Assembly: GCF_001640805.2 (NCBI RefSeq)
Contig: NC_066852.1
Location: 8,416,194 to 8,480,193, forward strand
Direction: 5' to 3'
Source: Lates calcarifer
Taxonomy: Eukaryota > Chordata > Actinopteri > Centropomidae
Length of the DNA stretch: 64,000 bases
The notes beneath the pieces are model-generated. The model was given only the letters and a program-made list of their open reading frames with translations, searched no databases and had not been told where the DNA came from. Position numbers and translations under genes: made by a program. Below are positions 40,496 through 53,100 of this stretch, piece by piece (the stretch's first letter is position 1; every line of letters begins with the position of its first letter).

Positions 40496-42655
40496 CTTGC
40501 ATGTGGCAGGGTTGATTCAGTTCTTCCTTGATATGCACTAACCTGGCAGTCTCTCCAGGCCTCGGGGCAGAGATCCATTAAAGAATCCTTTTGCCCTCGT
40601 CACTCTGTCTTGATTTATACTGTATGATAGAATAATCACATACTGATATATTTCTCTCATCTCCCACTCAACCAATCTGCCTCATTTTGATAATGTTGCA
40701 TGTAGCATTTCAGCCAATAGTTCTTAAAAAGCCTTCTGACCTGAGCGGCTGGTAATTGAGTGGTGGAGCTTGATGAGAGGTGCAAGCTCTTTTTGCCCCC
40801 CCCAACACACACTGACATAACTGCCTGGGCCTGGTTCCCTGCTGGCAGCAGATGAACTAGAAAACTCTCTTGCTGATTATTGGCAGATGAAAAAAGAAGA
40901 TCTGCAGGGCTAAGTGAAGGGAAAAAAAATATTATTGACTTCTCACCGCAGCTACTATTTATTTTCCCCTTTTTCTGTCCATGTATTTGTTTTTGAGGCT
41001 GTTAGATTCTTGCCTCGGAATATTTTTGGGGTAGTCTTTGATTGAGCTGGAAAGGAATGCCTTTAATCGTGGCTACAAAGAAACCGAGGGACATGTCCCC
41101 GTCAGTTTTGCAACAGATCTAGACAGATGAGGAGGAGGAGGCGGAACGGAGGAGTGAGCATTGTTAACAGTCTGTGGGGAACTGTTTGCGTGCCCTGTGG
41201 TTTCTAGTCCCTGTGAAATAGAGACTCAGTGATTTGGTTTCCCAGGCCCCTTTTTCTCAGGGCCATACAAAAACCAAATGAAGACGTTTCAGTCTGTCCT
41301 AGTTGCCATTTATAGTCCAGCGGCAGCGTGTTCCTAAGTGGTAGATGGCACTGATGGTGGCACATGGAGAGTGTTCACAGCCATCTGATTGTAAGTGGTG
41401 GTGGCATATCTAAAATAGAAGATAATGCTTAGTCTTGTCAACGGTGCAAAACATAGACACTGTGACCACTGAGGTGGTTGCCCTCAGAGCCTCAGAGAGC
41501 CAGAGAAAACTAAAAGCAGCCACTCCTCCTGAGCCTGTTTGGCTCCGCTTTGGGATTATTATCCGCTTTATTAGGTATGATTGCACAGCCCCATGCATCA
41601 ACATGTTTAATATCATAGCAAGATCCAAACACAACCAGGTAAGCCTAAAGACTCTAATGAGCGTCGTAATTTCACAGTAAAACCTGATTCTTCTGACTGA
41701 ATGTTGCTTTTCCCCAACATTTCCCACAAACCTATAGCAAAAAAGAGCAGAGGTCACAGCATCAGTGAAATAGTGTCATTAAAGGATTTTTTTTCTTTCT
41801 TTCTTTTTCTTTGTTAAGGGCCAAGTTCAACTGTAGGCCTCTAATTTAGGCCTAGTAAATGCAGACTGGTAGAAGCAGCTGGCAGAGCAGCATGCAGCCC
41901 AGGCCAGGGGTTCATGCAGCCTGCCTTCCTTCCTCAACAGGGGCTGCCATTCAGCAGCAGACATGCAAGAGTCTAAAATCATTATTCAGGGCACAATCCT
42001 CAATCAAGTGTTTTCTATTTCACCTTCATCTTTAGCTAGTGAGAGGTCATCTGTTTTGGATTTGTTTCCAAGTTGTTTTAGTCCCTGAGTGCATATGACC
42101 CCTGACTGAGGCTGGTGGGAGGTATGTACTGCACTGTCAGTGTAGCTGCTAACGTAAGTGAGCTGAATAAACTGTAGAACTACCCCCCAGAGTACAACTA
42201 CCCCTGGTTGAAAATGACTGGTCTGTAGCTCACTACTACATTTCTCATTGATGTTTTTGCAGGAGGCATTTCCCAGTGAGTTTCATCATTAGTTTTGTTT
42301 TTACTTGTCACATTAATGACTTGTGGTATGTGAATTGCCTGCACTCGCTCTACACAAGGTGCTTCATTCCTCCTGACCCCGCATCTCTCACTTGCTTTTA
42401 TTTCCCAGCCACGCCATGGTCCCCCCAAGTCTTCTTTCTCTTCTCCTCTCTCTCTCCGTCTGACAGACATGCACCAGCCCTTTGCAGCACATTACGTCAA
42501 TTCCCCAGGACCGGGATGCCAGCTGTTGATGTCACCCTTGGGTCTTTTTAATTTAGGGATTTCCGCTGGGTGAGATGAGGGGGAGCCCCATGAACTCAGC
42601 CCACAGCCACATGAAGAGGCCCACCGGGGCAGAACCAGGCCAGGACGGGCCTATA

Positions 42656-42689
42656 CAGGGCAGGGCAGGGCAGGGCAGGGCAGGGTGGG
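42656..42689 (+). repeat. (CAGGG)6 tract with G-quadruplex pattern
   Basis: Six CAGGG units followed by TGGG give seven GGG runs separated by one or two bases. This meets the usual G3-L1-7 quadruplex rule on the + strand. Similar GGGC-rich sequence lies just upstream. Confidence 0.93.
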
Positions 42690-43721
42690 ACCGCTCCACT
42701 GTGGGTGAGCGCAGAGACTGGGCGCTGCAGGGCAATCTGTGAGCTGTAACAAGAACTGATCTCTGGGGCACTGTATTGATGGTGGGCGCTCTCACTGATG
42801 TCATGTGAGCAAATTAGGGATGCACCGGGGTGTTTTAGGAGTGGTTTGCTCCCTCCTTGAGTGCCGTGCAACCCCTTGCACCCGTGACAGCCTGCCTGTG
42901 ACTTGCAAACACTGCTGCTATCCCTTGAGCTCTTAAATGCTGCCTTTCAGCAGCTATGAATTTCCTCCCTTTCAGAGGGGATCAAATGTTCCTACCAAAG
43001 ACTATCTCTCATTCTTTCAGTCCTCAAGGCTTTGAGTGGGAGTGAACATCGCCATCCATGTAATTGATTTTGTAGGGTGCCAAAGTTTTTCCTCCTGATT
43101 TTAACTGGGAAGGAAACGCCTTAATTTAACACATAAAAGCTTCTATCAAGTGCAACTGTTGTTCTCTAATGGTGTGAAAACCAGCATTAGATTCTCTGTC
43201 TAGACTGTCTTTTAAAACATTGTCTCGTTTTTATTGTTGGTTTCGGTCCAGTCTTTGAAATCTTTAAGGTCACCTACTGTGACCTTTTTTTTGGTACATA
43301 TACTGTGTGATTTACAAAAAACGTACTGAGAGGTACTAGGTGTTAGTGCTATCTGCCTCTTACATCCCATTGGTTTGCAGCTGTAGGACAAATATCTTTA
43401 TTCCTTTGTACAATTACTATTTTAAAAATGATCTCTACATGTTTAATTATTTGTTTTTTTCTGACAGCATTTTCAGACCAGTTCACAATTTCAAAAAAAT
43501 TAAAAAAAAGAAAGTGATGCTGGAAGAAGCTGGAGATATTCTGTTTGTGTACATTGGCACTCATGCTTCTTGCACTTCTCATGACGGCTGCACCCCTAAA
43601 ACAAAAAAATGTGGTGCAGTGGGCATTGCAAAAAATGTGTTCCTCTCAATCTACCAGCCAGAAAAATTATCCCGCCAGAAACATCTGTGTTGTTTTAAAT
43701 TTCTGTTATTTTCCTTTTGTA

Positions 43722-43726
<5 letters not shown>

Positions 43727-43770
<44 letters not shown>

Positions 43771-43772
43771 AG
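43727..43772 (+). promoter_or_regulatory. Splice acceptor whose polypyrimidine tract is a (CT)20 microsatellite
   Basis: An uninterrupted run of 20 CT units (43727-43766) is followed directly by TTGCAG, ending at the first base of the rnf43 exon. The microsatellite therefore serves as the pyrimidine tract read by U2AF. Branch-point candidates must lie just upstream of it, where a stretch of T-rich sequence occurs. Length changes in such a repeat could alter acceptor strength between individuals; that is inference. Confidence 0.85.
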
Positions 43773-43886
43773 TATCACCCTTTGTCTCTGTGCAACACAA
43801 GCGAAGATGAACGACAGGAGAGCGACTTCATCACCATTGTCAAACTGGAGCACAGGGTACCCCGCTGTTTGCCGCTGCTCGATAAG
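43773..43886 (+). CDS. rnf43: rnf43 internal exon (PA-domain segment of the RNF43 E3 ubiquitin ligase)
   Basis: Seen: 114 bases, 38 codons, flanked by ctttgcag and GTACGC, phase 0 at both ends. The translation opens YHPLSLCNTSEDE, continues FITIVKLE and ends CLPLLDK. From knowledge of the family, this matches human RNF43 exon 3 (about residues 85-125), which is also phase 0/0 but 41 codons. The two cysteines, exon residues 7 and 32 (codons 43791-43793 and 43866-43868), match the human Cys91-Cys119 disulfide, with a loop three residues shorter. The NTS sequon at residues 8-10 matches the glycosylated site after Cys91. RNF43 is a single-pass membrane RING ligase that ubiquitinates Frizzled and LRP6 for turnover and is itself cleared by R-spondin with LGR receptors; this segment is extracellular. 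The paralogue ZNRF3 is less likely because CNTSED and FITIVKLE fit RNF43 better. Splice sites on both sides exclude a processed pseudogene. Confidence 0.92.
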
Positions 43887-44246
43887 GTACGCACAGATGT
43901 GGCTTTGAGTGCGTCATGCATTTCTCTGAGTTAAACTCTCTGAGAAACTCCCCTCTCTGTGACCCCCTTCCCCCTCACAGACATGGCAGCAGACAGATAA
44001 ACCATCTTGCCATCTTGTCTCCTCTCCAGTACCCCTTCCGCTCTTGGATTTAGACTTTAAAGAGAAGATGGTTTTAGAGGGAATTATTTGGCAGGAGCTT
44101 AATGTTTTGTTCAGGACAGTGATCTTTCAGAGTGAGGGCTTGGACAGGAGGGGATGGGCTTAGCTCAGCGCTGCTATGTAGCAAGTGGCAGTGAGCCCTG
44201 GCTTTGGATGTGAGGCTTTCAAGCCCCAGCTGTCACTGGTCCGATC

Positions 44247-44270
44247 CCAGCCAGCCAGCCAGCCAGCCAG
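44247..44270 (+). repeat. (CCAG)6 microsatellite
   Basis: Six CCAG units within the intron after the rnf43 exon. Confidence 0.93.
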
Positions 44271-44637
44271 AACCAGACACTTGGTGTTCTCCATTTCTGC
44301 TTCCCTCTAATATGAACGCAGCCAGAGCTCCATAGATTCCACCCACAATGGTTTAGATGTATGTGTAACTGCAATGGAGTTGACCTAAATTTCCCTTATG
44401 TTTAAGTACTCTACCATACACATTGGCTGGCATATCCTAACTTTAAAGTAGTGTGATTTAAAACTGTTGCTATTTTTTCCCTGTTTTTCAAGTGGTGACA
44501 AATTAGCAGGCAGGAGTATAGTTAGGCGACTGCCTTTTTTTAGCCTGTGTTTTCTTTTCCCCTAATTTAAAGCCATGTTTAGGAGCTGCCCGCCGTGGCG
44601 ACGATGTAGAGACATTCCCACACTTCCCCGCTCCTTT

Positions 44638-44658
44638 CCTCCTCCTCCTCCTCCTCCT
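44638..44658 (+). repeat. (CCT)n microsatellite
   Basis: Seven CCT units. Confidence 0.92.
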
Positions 44659-45608
44659 GTTGCTCCTTCAGTGGGAACCAAACGGGGGAAGAGGGGTGTC
44701 ACTCAAGGCTGACTCTAGAAAACAGTTTTGATTAAAGCCTTAATGGCAACACTGTGTTGTCCCATAAACAAAACACGGTCTCTCCCTCATGCAAGTACCC
44801 GTGAACAAAAGGCTGTTGCTTCCGAGTGCTTTCTCCCTCCCTGCACATCGCCTTTGAAATCAGGAGAAGTGAAGGAGGGAGGGAGAGGGGGGGTCCCTCT
44901 TGTTGTTTTGGTCGTCTGGAAAGTATGTGTTGCAATAAACGCCACTCCAGCCACCTGCATCCTTGCTTCCTTTGCGAGATTCAAAGCTTTTGGTCGTGGT
45001 GGATTTATTGGGGATTCATCATGCAGCTGTTGAGGAGTTTGCTTTTGGCCTTTTGAAGAGGATGAATCAGATGGCTTGGGATGTGCGGTGCTGGGTCAGC
45101 CGTGCTCTCTGAATGTGACTTGTTTACAGTTTAGTCTGACTGTAGCCCGCGTCGCTGATCTATAGATACTCTGACGGCCACAGAGGGTTCGTGTTGCACC
45201 ACATACACTCAGAATAGACTGTAAACTAAACAAAGCAAAGCTGAAAACCTTGAAGGATAAGGTTTCTTTGTTGTCCTTTGTTTTTATTTTGGTTTTCAGA
45301 GGTTCCTACCCCCAGCATCGCAGGGAGATTCCTCCACTGATTTACAGTGATTTGGCCTGTCTCTCTCTCTAATGCTCTTTGTTTTACTGGATGGGTCTCA
45401 CAGCATCTCTGAATAGCTTGGAAAGTTAAAGTTGAAGTCAATGCCTTAAGAAATCACTTCTAAAGATTGTCTTGACAGTACAGGACATCTTCAGATTAGG
45501 AGGAAAACATGCACACAAATACCCTCAAATTTAACCATCGCCTCCTCCTGGTACATTCTGCACTTCTGACCACCTCTCTCCCACATTCACACATTTGTAC
45601 GAAATAAG

Positions 45609-45710
45609 CATCCATCCATTATGTATACTGCTTATCCTTTTTTGGCTAGAGCCAATCCCAGGTGAGAGGCAGGATACATCCTGGACAGATCGCCAGTCTA
45701 TCACAGGTCT
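45609..45710 (+). repeat. CCATCCATTATNTATACTGCTTATCC-type fish repeat, copy 1
   Basis: Contains CATCCATCCATTATGTATAC, GCTTATCCTTTTTTGGCTAG, AGCCAATCCCAGGTGAGAGG and CCTGGACAGATCGCCAGTCTA. This is the widely dispersed fish sequence usually linked to LINE 3' ends. It is noncoding and about 100 bases long. Confidence 0.75.
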
Positions 45711-46818
45711 GATGAAATGAGCAGTTCTCTCAAATAGAAGTTCTGCTCAGTGAAACTCCTCAGTTGAATTGAATTTTAGGAGGATATTAAACAAAAAAAC
45801 ATTATCAGGGGATAGGTTTGGTTTCAGAAGTGTGTGGGGGGCCTACCTTAACCCTAACTACATACATTTTTAGTTTCACTTACCTGATACTGTGTCATTG
45901 ATAGTACTGTATTTGCATTTTTATCACAAAAGGCAATCTGCATCTTTTTTAGGAGAAAATTAACTAAACGAAATGGGGATTTGTTTATTTCTTTATTTTC
46001 TGCAGGTGTCTGCCTCAGGCCCAACAACCCAATGCACGGTTGCCTGGTAGTAACCCAAGAGGCAACACCAAGGGCAAAAAAAACTGCAAATAGCTATGCA
46101 TCACTCGTTTAATTTTGTTCATCTAAACCCATATAACATCTTTAAATATTTATGAGTTTTGCATGGAGTTCATTAAAGTTGAGCTTGGCAACACCAGGCT
46201 CATATAAACAGTGGAGCCAGACAAAAAAGATATTGATGGTGCTTTACTTAATTTAGTTTAAAAAGTTACTCAGAAAAATCAAAAATGAGAAAGATCCAAA
46301 TCCTCCCGTCATACACTTACAGTATTTCCTCTCAATGCAAATGCCTGAATCAAAACCCTCCACCGCTCCAGTGGTTTTGCATCATTACACAACACAACAC
46401 AAGCAGAGGCCACGAGTTTTCTCTGCCAGCATGTTGTGCTACAGTAGAAGTAATCCGTTTCAAGGTTCTCAAGCTAAGTCAGTGAGCAGTACATGACTCA
46501 ACCAGAAAAGGCATCACAGCGGTGCCAGGAGGGCTACTCTAAACTCCACACGAGGCTAACTTACTTATGAGTAAATAATCTGTGCTGTTTGAGACACTGA
46601 GCTGACTATCTGCCACTCACACTGCAGCTCAGTCAATAAGAATCTATGGTTTTATGAAAACATCTCCTACAGTCATTGAGGTTTTGGCCCGTGTCTGAAC
46701 TTGTTGACTCTCATAGAAAGCCTCGCTTATTGATTCTGCTCCTCTCAGATAAAAAGGGTTTTTGGCCTAATTGTGCAGTAATCCTGTTTTCTTTAACAAG
46801 GGTTTTCATGTGTACATG

Positions 46819-46819
<1 letters not shown>

Positions 46820-46863
<44 letters not shown>
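46820..46863 (+). repeat. (TG)n microsatellite
   Basis: About 21 TG units on the + strand. Confidence 0.97.
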
Positions 46864-46867
<4 letters not shown>

Positions 46868-49800
46868 GGATCACATTACCTCAAATGTCCCTAATCTTCC
46901 TCCAGTTATTAAAGAGGTGGCCACTTTGTGAGGAGGAAGGCTTGGCTTGTCGGTCACAGGGATTAAACAACACGGTGCATGTCTAGTATTTGTAATGTCA
47001 GTACAATATAAGGTCAAATTGAATATGATGTTTAAGTATAACTGCTCTAAAACAAGATGATTGGTAGCATTCATCATCCATCTAATGCTAAATGTATTAT
47101 ACAGTAAGTTCAAGTTGTTATTATTGTTCCAAACATCCTGCAGCTTTAAATTTCTTTTGATCACCTTGAACTACCAAGCTAAGCAGTTTGGAGATAGTTA
47201 AACTGACCTGGGCCCTGAAACTGACCAAAAGCTTATGAGTTAAAAATAGAATGAGCTGGTGAAAGATAAATAGAAAAAAGTTTGGTATATTGGTGGTAAG
47301 AAAAATTAAGAAATAAAAAATCTTCCCTTTTTCATAAACTGCCTACGTAAAGAAAAAGTAAAAAAGCTTCAGTCTATTCAAACATAATTTTAATTATCTA
47401 ATTAGCTGCATTATTAATTGATGAATTTGGTTATATCTGTGAGTCTTCTGATTCCAAATGGCCATTGGAGTTTTGTTTTCTCCTGCGGAATAAATGTCAG
47501 CATGTTGCTGTAAAATGAGTAATTAAAGAACAAGTAACAATATATATACTTTGTTATGAAAACTAGTCCAATTGTAGTCAAATCTGTCCTCCGCTGTGGC
47601 CTAAACTTTCAAGCCAGGAAGAGTAGTCCCAGGGACAGGAAGTGTTTGAAAACAAGGGAAGCCCGTTTAGGGAGGAATAAATCATGGCCCTCATGACAAT
47701 GTTTTTGTCTTGTCGTGTCTGATTGTCTGTAGGGGGTGACACTGACCTCAGGCTATTCCTGCCTGCTGTTTTTTTAGCAAAGACAGGGGCTGGAAATGCA
47801 ATGGCAGCTGCCTTGGCTTCTTTTCCTTCAGCAGCCGAGTCCAACATCTCCAGTTCATCGGAGACAAGTCGAGGAGGAGGAACACAGGGGAACATCTGGA
47901 AAAAGGGGGATATTTCAGCTTTTGAGAGTAAATGTAAAAAGCAGCAGGTACACAATGGACATTTTGGCCGGTATGAAATGCGTCAGTGTTAGCAGACTTC
48001 TAGGTTCGCTTTGATTTCTCTCCCAAGAAAATTCATTATTTGCTTGTCTGTGCCAGACAGTTGCATGGTTGTCTTCAAAGGGATAAACTATGACTTTCTG
48101 TTTCTTTCTTCTGTTAGTCAAAGCTGGACTCGAATTTTTGCAACCTTGGCCATGCTTTTGCTAATCGACCGGCAAGGACCACCTCTTAAACCATTGCATG
48201 CACCTTAGATTATTGTTTTTAATCTCTGAAGCATACAAAGAACACACACGCCACTGCATTTTTACAATTTCCAATATGAGATAAAGCATAAATCACTGTA
48301 TAAAAAGTCTGAAAACCACGTGGGGACATTTCAAAATCTGTTTTTTCAGTCCTCTAAGCGAAAAGTACAAGCCCTTTCTTCCTGTTATCCTCAGGGTCAT
48401 ATTCCTTATGCTCTTTGTCAGATAGGTTTACACTGCTTTGATCATTTCATCGTGAATGCAACTGCTTCAAAAGTGATGTAGAAGTAGCTCTGGGCTTAAA
48501 TTTTTCAAGCCTCCCTTTCCATCAAGCACTGACAAGTGTCCCAAATATTTTTCCTGCTTTTAGCTGCTTAGAGACTATTTAGCTGTGTCTTTCAGACATT
48601 TCCTCACTATAGCACTGCGTCACCACCTCTCTCTTTAGAAAAGACAAGTCTAACTAACCACGTTCCTCTGTTTGTGCCTGCTTGACCCTGACGACACGGT
48701 CTTTTCCCTCCCATTTCCTCTGTTGCTAAAGTTAGGCGCTGTCTTAGCTCACCATATCATCGTGGAGATAACTCAGTAGGAAGTACTGAGCTTTGAGTCC
48801 AGCAGCCTAATGACTGCCTTCTTTTCAGTCAGTGCACTCATTATGGCTCTTACTGTACCCATGATGTAATTTGTAGTTTGATTAGTCTGTCTCTGAGGAC
48901 TGCCTTATTTATTTTGACTTTGAGATAGATGGCGTTCTGACTGTGGAGGCATTTTCCTGAGCCAAAGTCCTCTCTCTCTTGTTCCTTTCATGATGATGCA
49001 GATATCAAAAGGGAAGCCACACTCACAGGGCTTTTAATGAAGCCAAACAATGGGCACCTTTGTCAGGCCCTTCCCTTATCCACGAGCCTACACAAGCAGA
49101 ATCATAACCCACCCGGCAAATGGCAATAACATCAGCTGCAGTCTGCTTTCATCCTGTGGTGTTGTGACAGACTTGGTGCTGCATTGTTTTGAACATGTAT
49201 CCACACACGTGTTGTTTACTGAATATATGTACATGTGTGGTAGTAGATGACTATATTGATTATTCAACTTGTTAACAATCAATAATAATCTTTAAAAATG
49301 ACATAAAACACTCAAAGTGCAAGTTCTTCCATAGAGCGAAAGCTATTTTTTATGCTACTGCTGTGGTCTATAATCACTGACTTTTTAATGAGCATAATTA
49401 AGATGAATTAATAAAATAATGACTTAATTGAAATAGTCCAAAAGTTAATTTCAAAATATTAAACATAGGAAATAATGCTGTTATTAAGTTCTGTTGAAGA
49501 TTTTAGTTTGGCATGAACATTAGCCTCTGGACAGCTAACTGAACACAGCAACCACAACAGTTTTCACAGTGTTTTTAAATGGTACAGTAGACACTGACAT
49601 GCTAACTTGTTATACAGTCAGGGGAGTTAGCTCAGGACAGGTAGAGAGAGCACAGCAAGGAGCAATTATTTTTCATCTATGGACGGAAGTGTTCTACATT
49701 ATTCATCCATGTTTTAAATAATGATACAGTATATCTAGTCTGATATAAATATGTATATCAGCAACCCTTTCAGGAACAATAGAAAGATGAAAACCTTTCA

Positions 49801-49989
49801 AATTAATTATCTTTGCTAAATCCACACACACACAATTTTACATGAATTTACAAAACGCTTCTGAATCTGTGACAGTGCCATGACTGCTTCCTGTGTCTGA
49901 AATAACTCCCTGCTAAGCACCAAAGGTCAGTCAAGCTTTGTTTTGTCAGAATATGTCAGCTGCACTTTGATGTTAGTTCACTGATACAC

Positions 49990-50116
49990 TTAACTAAGGA
50001 ACATCGTAAACATTATACTTGCTAAACATCAGCATGTTAGTGTTGCCATTGTGAGTACATTAGCAGGATAATATTAGCATTTAGCTCAAAGCATTACGGA
50101 GCTGCTAGCATGGCAG
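49990..50116 (+). repeat. Interspersed repeat family A, copy 3 (3' portion only)
   Basis: Contains CATTATACTTGCTAAACATC, AGCATGTTAGTGTTGCCATTG, TTAGCATTTAGCTCAAAGCA and GAGCTGCTAGCATGGC. These are the 3' blocks of the family, overlapping the tail seen at 5.33 and 59.6 kb. The 5' two-thirds is missing. Confidence 0.7.
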
Positions 50117-53100
50117 GACACTTATTTCCTTTTGAATTATCATCTTTGTTCTTCATTGTAAAAATAAATAAAGGGTGAGGGTGAGGAGGGGGCCATCACA
50201 ACATAAATAAAAGGCAGAAATAAAAAGGTTAAAGTTTGAGTCCATTTGTATGATATATTATGGTCTGTCACCCCTCTTGTGGAATTCATCAAGAATACCT
50301 CAAGGGAAGTGCAGACATGTACTCGTGTAGTGTGTAAAATGTCGTGATGAGCAACTGTCTGCCTACAAATTGGGCAAATTGAACAAACTTTTAGAGTGAA
50401 AATCAGCAGCCAGTTGTCATGGAGGTTCATGAAGCATCTGCCAAGTTTGAAGTCCAAGGACAGGAAAACATGGTGATAAGTCCTCTGTTGTTGTCACACA
50501 AACAGTGAGTGCATTCCCATGGAAAGAATATTTTGGACAAGGAGGGGTCTTGAGAAACAGGGATGTTATTCATATTGCAGCCACCAAGATACACCTTGTA
50601 TTTCTGTTTGTTCACCTCAGATTGTGTGGGAAGGCTTCTGCTCAATTTCAGGAAGGTTCTTTGCTCATTAGATACAGATTGTTGCTGAATTCATGCTGCT
50701 CTCTACCTCCTGATTACCTTGTTATCTATAGAAAACCTGCTTCCTGCAGAGGTCACCACCTGGTTATGATTCAAGTTCACATACATGGATCTGTAAAATG
50801 GGGTGGGGCAGTAACTGTACTGTACAATGGTATACTTATAACGCAAGCTCTGTGAAAGACCATTCAGCTATTACAGGAATTCTTCAGGTCACTCCTTAAT
50901 GAGAAAGTGCATTCCTCTTTTTGTCACCACTTCAAAAAACAAGTGGTGGGCTTTGCACGTTGCAGTTGTGTGGTTTTTTTGAACAGTGGTTTTGGTGACC
51001 TGTGTGAGGTAAAACAAACATTTAATTTAATTTAAAGGATCAGGCGAGCAGGTGGGATACAAAAGCACAGAGTTAATATAGAAATCTCAGGGGAAAGAAG
51101 GAATTAGGCCCTATTATCTCACTGGGGGGTAGGAAAGTGGGTTGGGCCGCTTGCTGAGATATTTTTGACCTTTGAAGCAATGAGGTGAGTCTACACCAAG
51201 ATGTATGGAACAGGAATTAGAGGTTATATCAACTAAATGCCTATTGAAATCTGTCACAATCCAAATTTACCACTGATTAGGCTTTGGTGGAAAGGTGCAT
51301 CTCACCGCTGCATTCCCACATTTTCAGAACAACACTTGCTGGCCCAAGGCAGCTGCAAACAAGTGGAAGAGAGCAAGTTTATCTGTTAGTTTACTCATAA
51401 TCCATCATACACATTTCCACCTGCAGGTGACAAGAAGTATTTTAACTGCAGGTCTGTGAGTTGAGAGGATCGTGACACAGGGAGACCTGAAACTCAGAGG
51501 ATAGAAAGGCCTACAGGTCACAGCCAAACAGATGTCACTTTGACCTGCAGCATTGTTGTCGTTCAGCTCAGTTCAGCACTGTCATCACTCCCACCAATGA
51601 GGTGCGAGTGATTTGCAGAGGGTCTGCTCTCCGCTGCACAATCTCCACTCATCCTGTCACCTTAAATAGGTGGAAAATTCTCTGGCCTAAAGGTGCGTGT
51701 GTTACTCCTTGAGGATATTTTCAGCATAACACACCCCAGCTGTGGCTGCAGTTCTCATCCGCATGTCTCGTCGGTTTCTTGCCTGATGCCAGCGTTGCTA
51801 AGCTAAACATTGACTCTGAGCTGATGGCACAGAGAACTGTCCTCCCCGCACGTACATAAAATCTGGAAGATGTGTTGTTTGCTTTGAGAGGAGGTGATGT
51901 TTTCAGATGCTTGCTGTCTTTTCCCAGCGACTAGCGATTAGCAGCTTGTTGCTCCCCCTTTCTCACTTTTCTGTTCTTCCTTTTTTCTCACTGAAATGAC
52001 ACATGGGCTGTGTACTGGCTCTGCATAGTTACTGTAAGCATGGTGAATGAACACTTTTTGCAGTCCAATCTGAGTTTGTTGGCAGCATTACCACAAAATT
52101 TTAATACACAAACAGTGGGATGTCTACAGTGTAGTACCTCTGCTAGAACATCACTTGGTTGTATATTTTTGCAGATTGCAAAATATTTAAGTCTTAATAT
52201 TTTACTGCTGTAGGTTCATTTAATGCTATATTTATTTATTTAAAAAATATTCCCCAAAAAATTTCCCATTATTAAATGGGATAATCTTGCTCTAAGTTTT
52301 GGTATTGAGTTACACTAGGGGCTACAACTTGTATTTTAGCCTTGTTTATTTACATTTTACAACTAGCACATATGCTGAATGAGCAGTGAGCTCATGGTTG
52401 TATGGACAGCTGGTTTTCTTTGATGCTGAAGAAAACTTCAAAACATGATGTTTGTCAGACACCTCTGGTGATTATAATGAGCATCTTTTTTTTCTATGAT
52501 CTCTAAATAGATATATGGACTGGTCTATCAGAGATAATGATATTTACATAAAGTGAAAGTCATGCTGAATGTAAAAATACCAAACATATATGTGCATTAA
52601 GATTGAGAAGGATAGGGAGTATGTATTTTGAGGCAAATCACTGCAATGAGGTGCAAAGGCTTTTCAACTATCTTAACTGCCTCCCTGAGCTGCAGCTCCA
52701 CCTGTTTACTGTGTGTTGGTAAATCAGCAGGTCAAAATACAACTAACTTCCTGTTGTCTTTAGAACACGTGTATGCACCTGTCTTTTTAAGATAAGTTAT
52801 GGTTGTTTATTTTCATAATAAGGAAAGCAGTGCTAACCATGACAAAGACTGGTATCAGATTTTACACACACATTGACTCTAAAACTGAGGAAATGGAAAA
52901 CAAATCTGACAGTAACATTTATCACTGTTACTGAACAGTTGTTGATTCACTTGTTGAACTTGTTGCCCATGTGAGCATTTATGCACACTAGGCTGCTTAT
53001 CTGCTCCCTGAGGGTGAGCACACCACCCTCTTGCAGAGCTGCTCCTGGTATTCAAGAACGCATTGCAAGGCATTCATATTAGGGCGGCACATCTCTCACT

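Noticed and set aside
43340..43810. A 156-codon + strand open frame, the longest in the window.
   Set aside because: It runs through intron, the (CT)20 tract and into the rnf43 exon in the wrong frame; its Ser-Leu run is the repeat.
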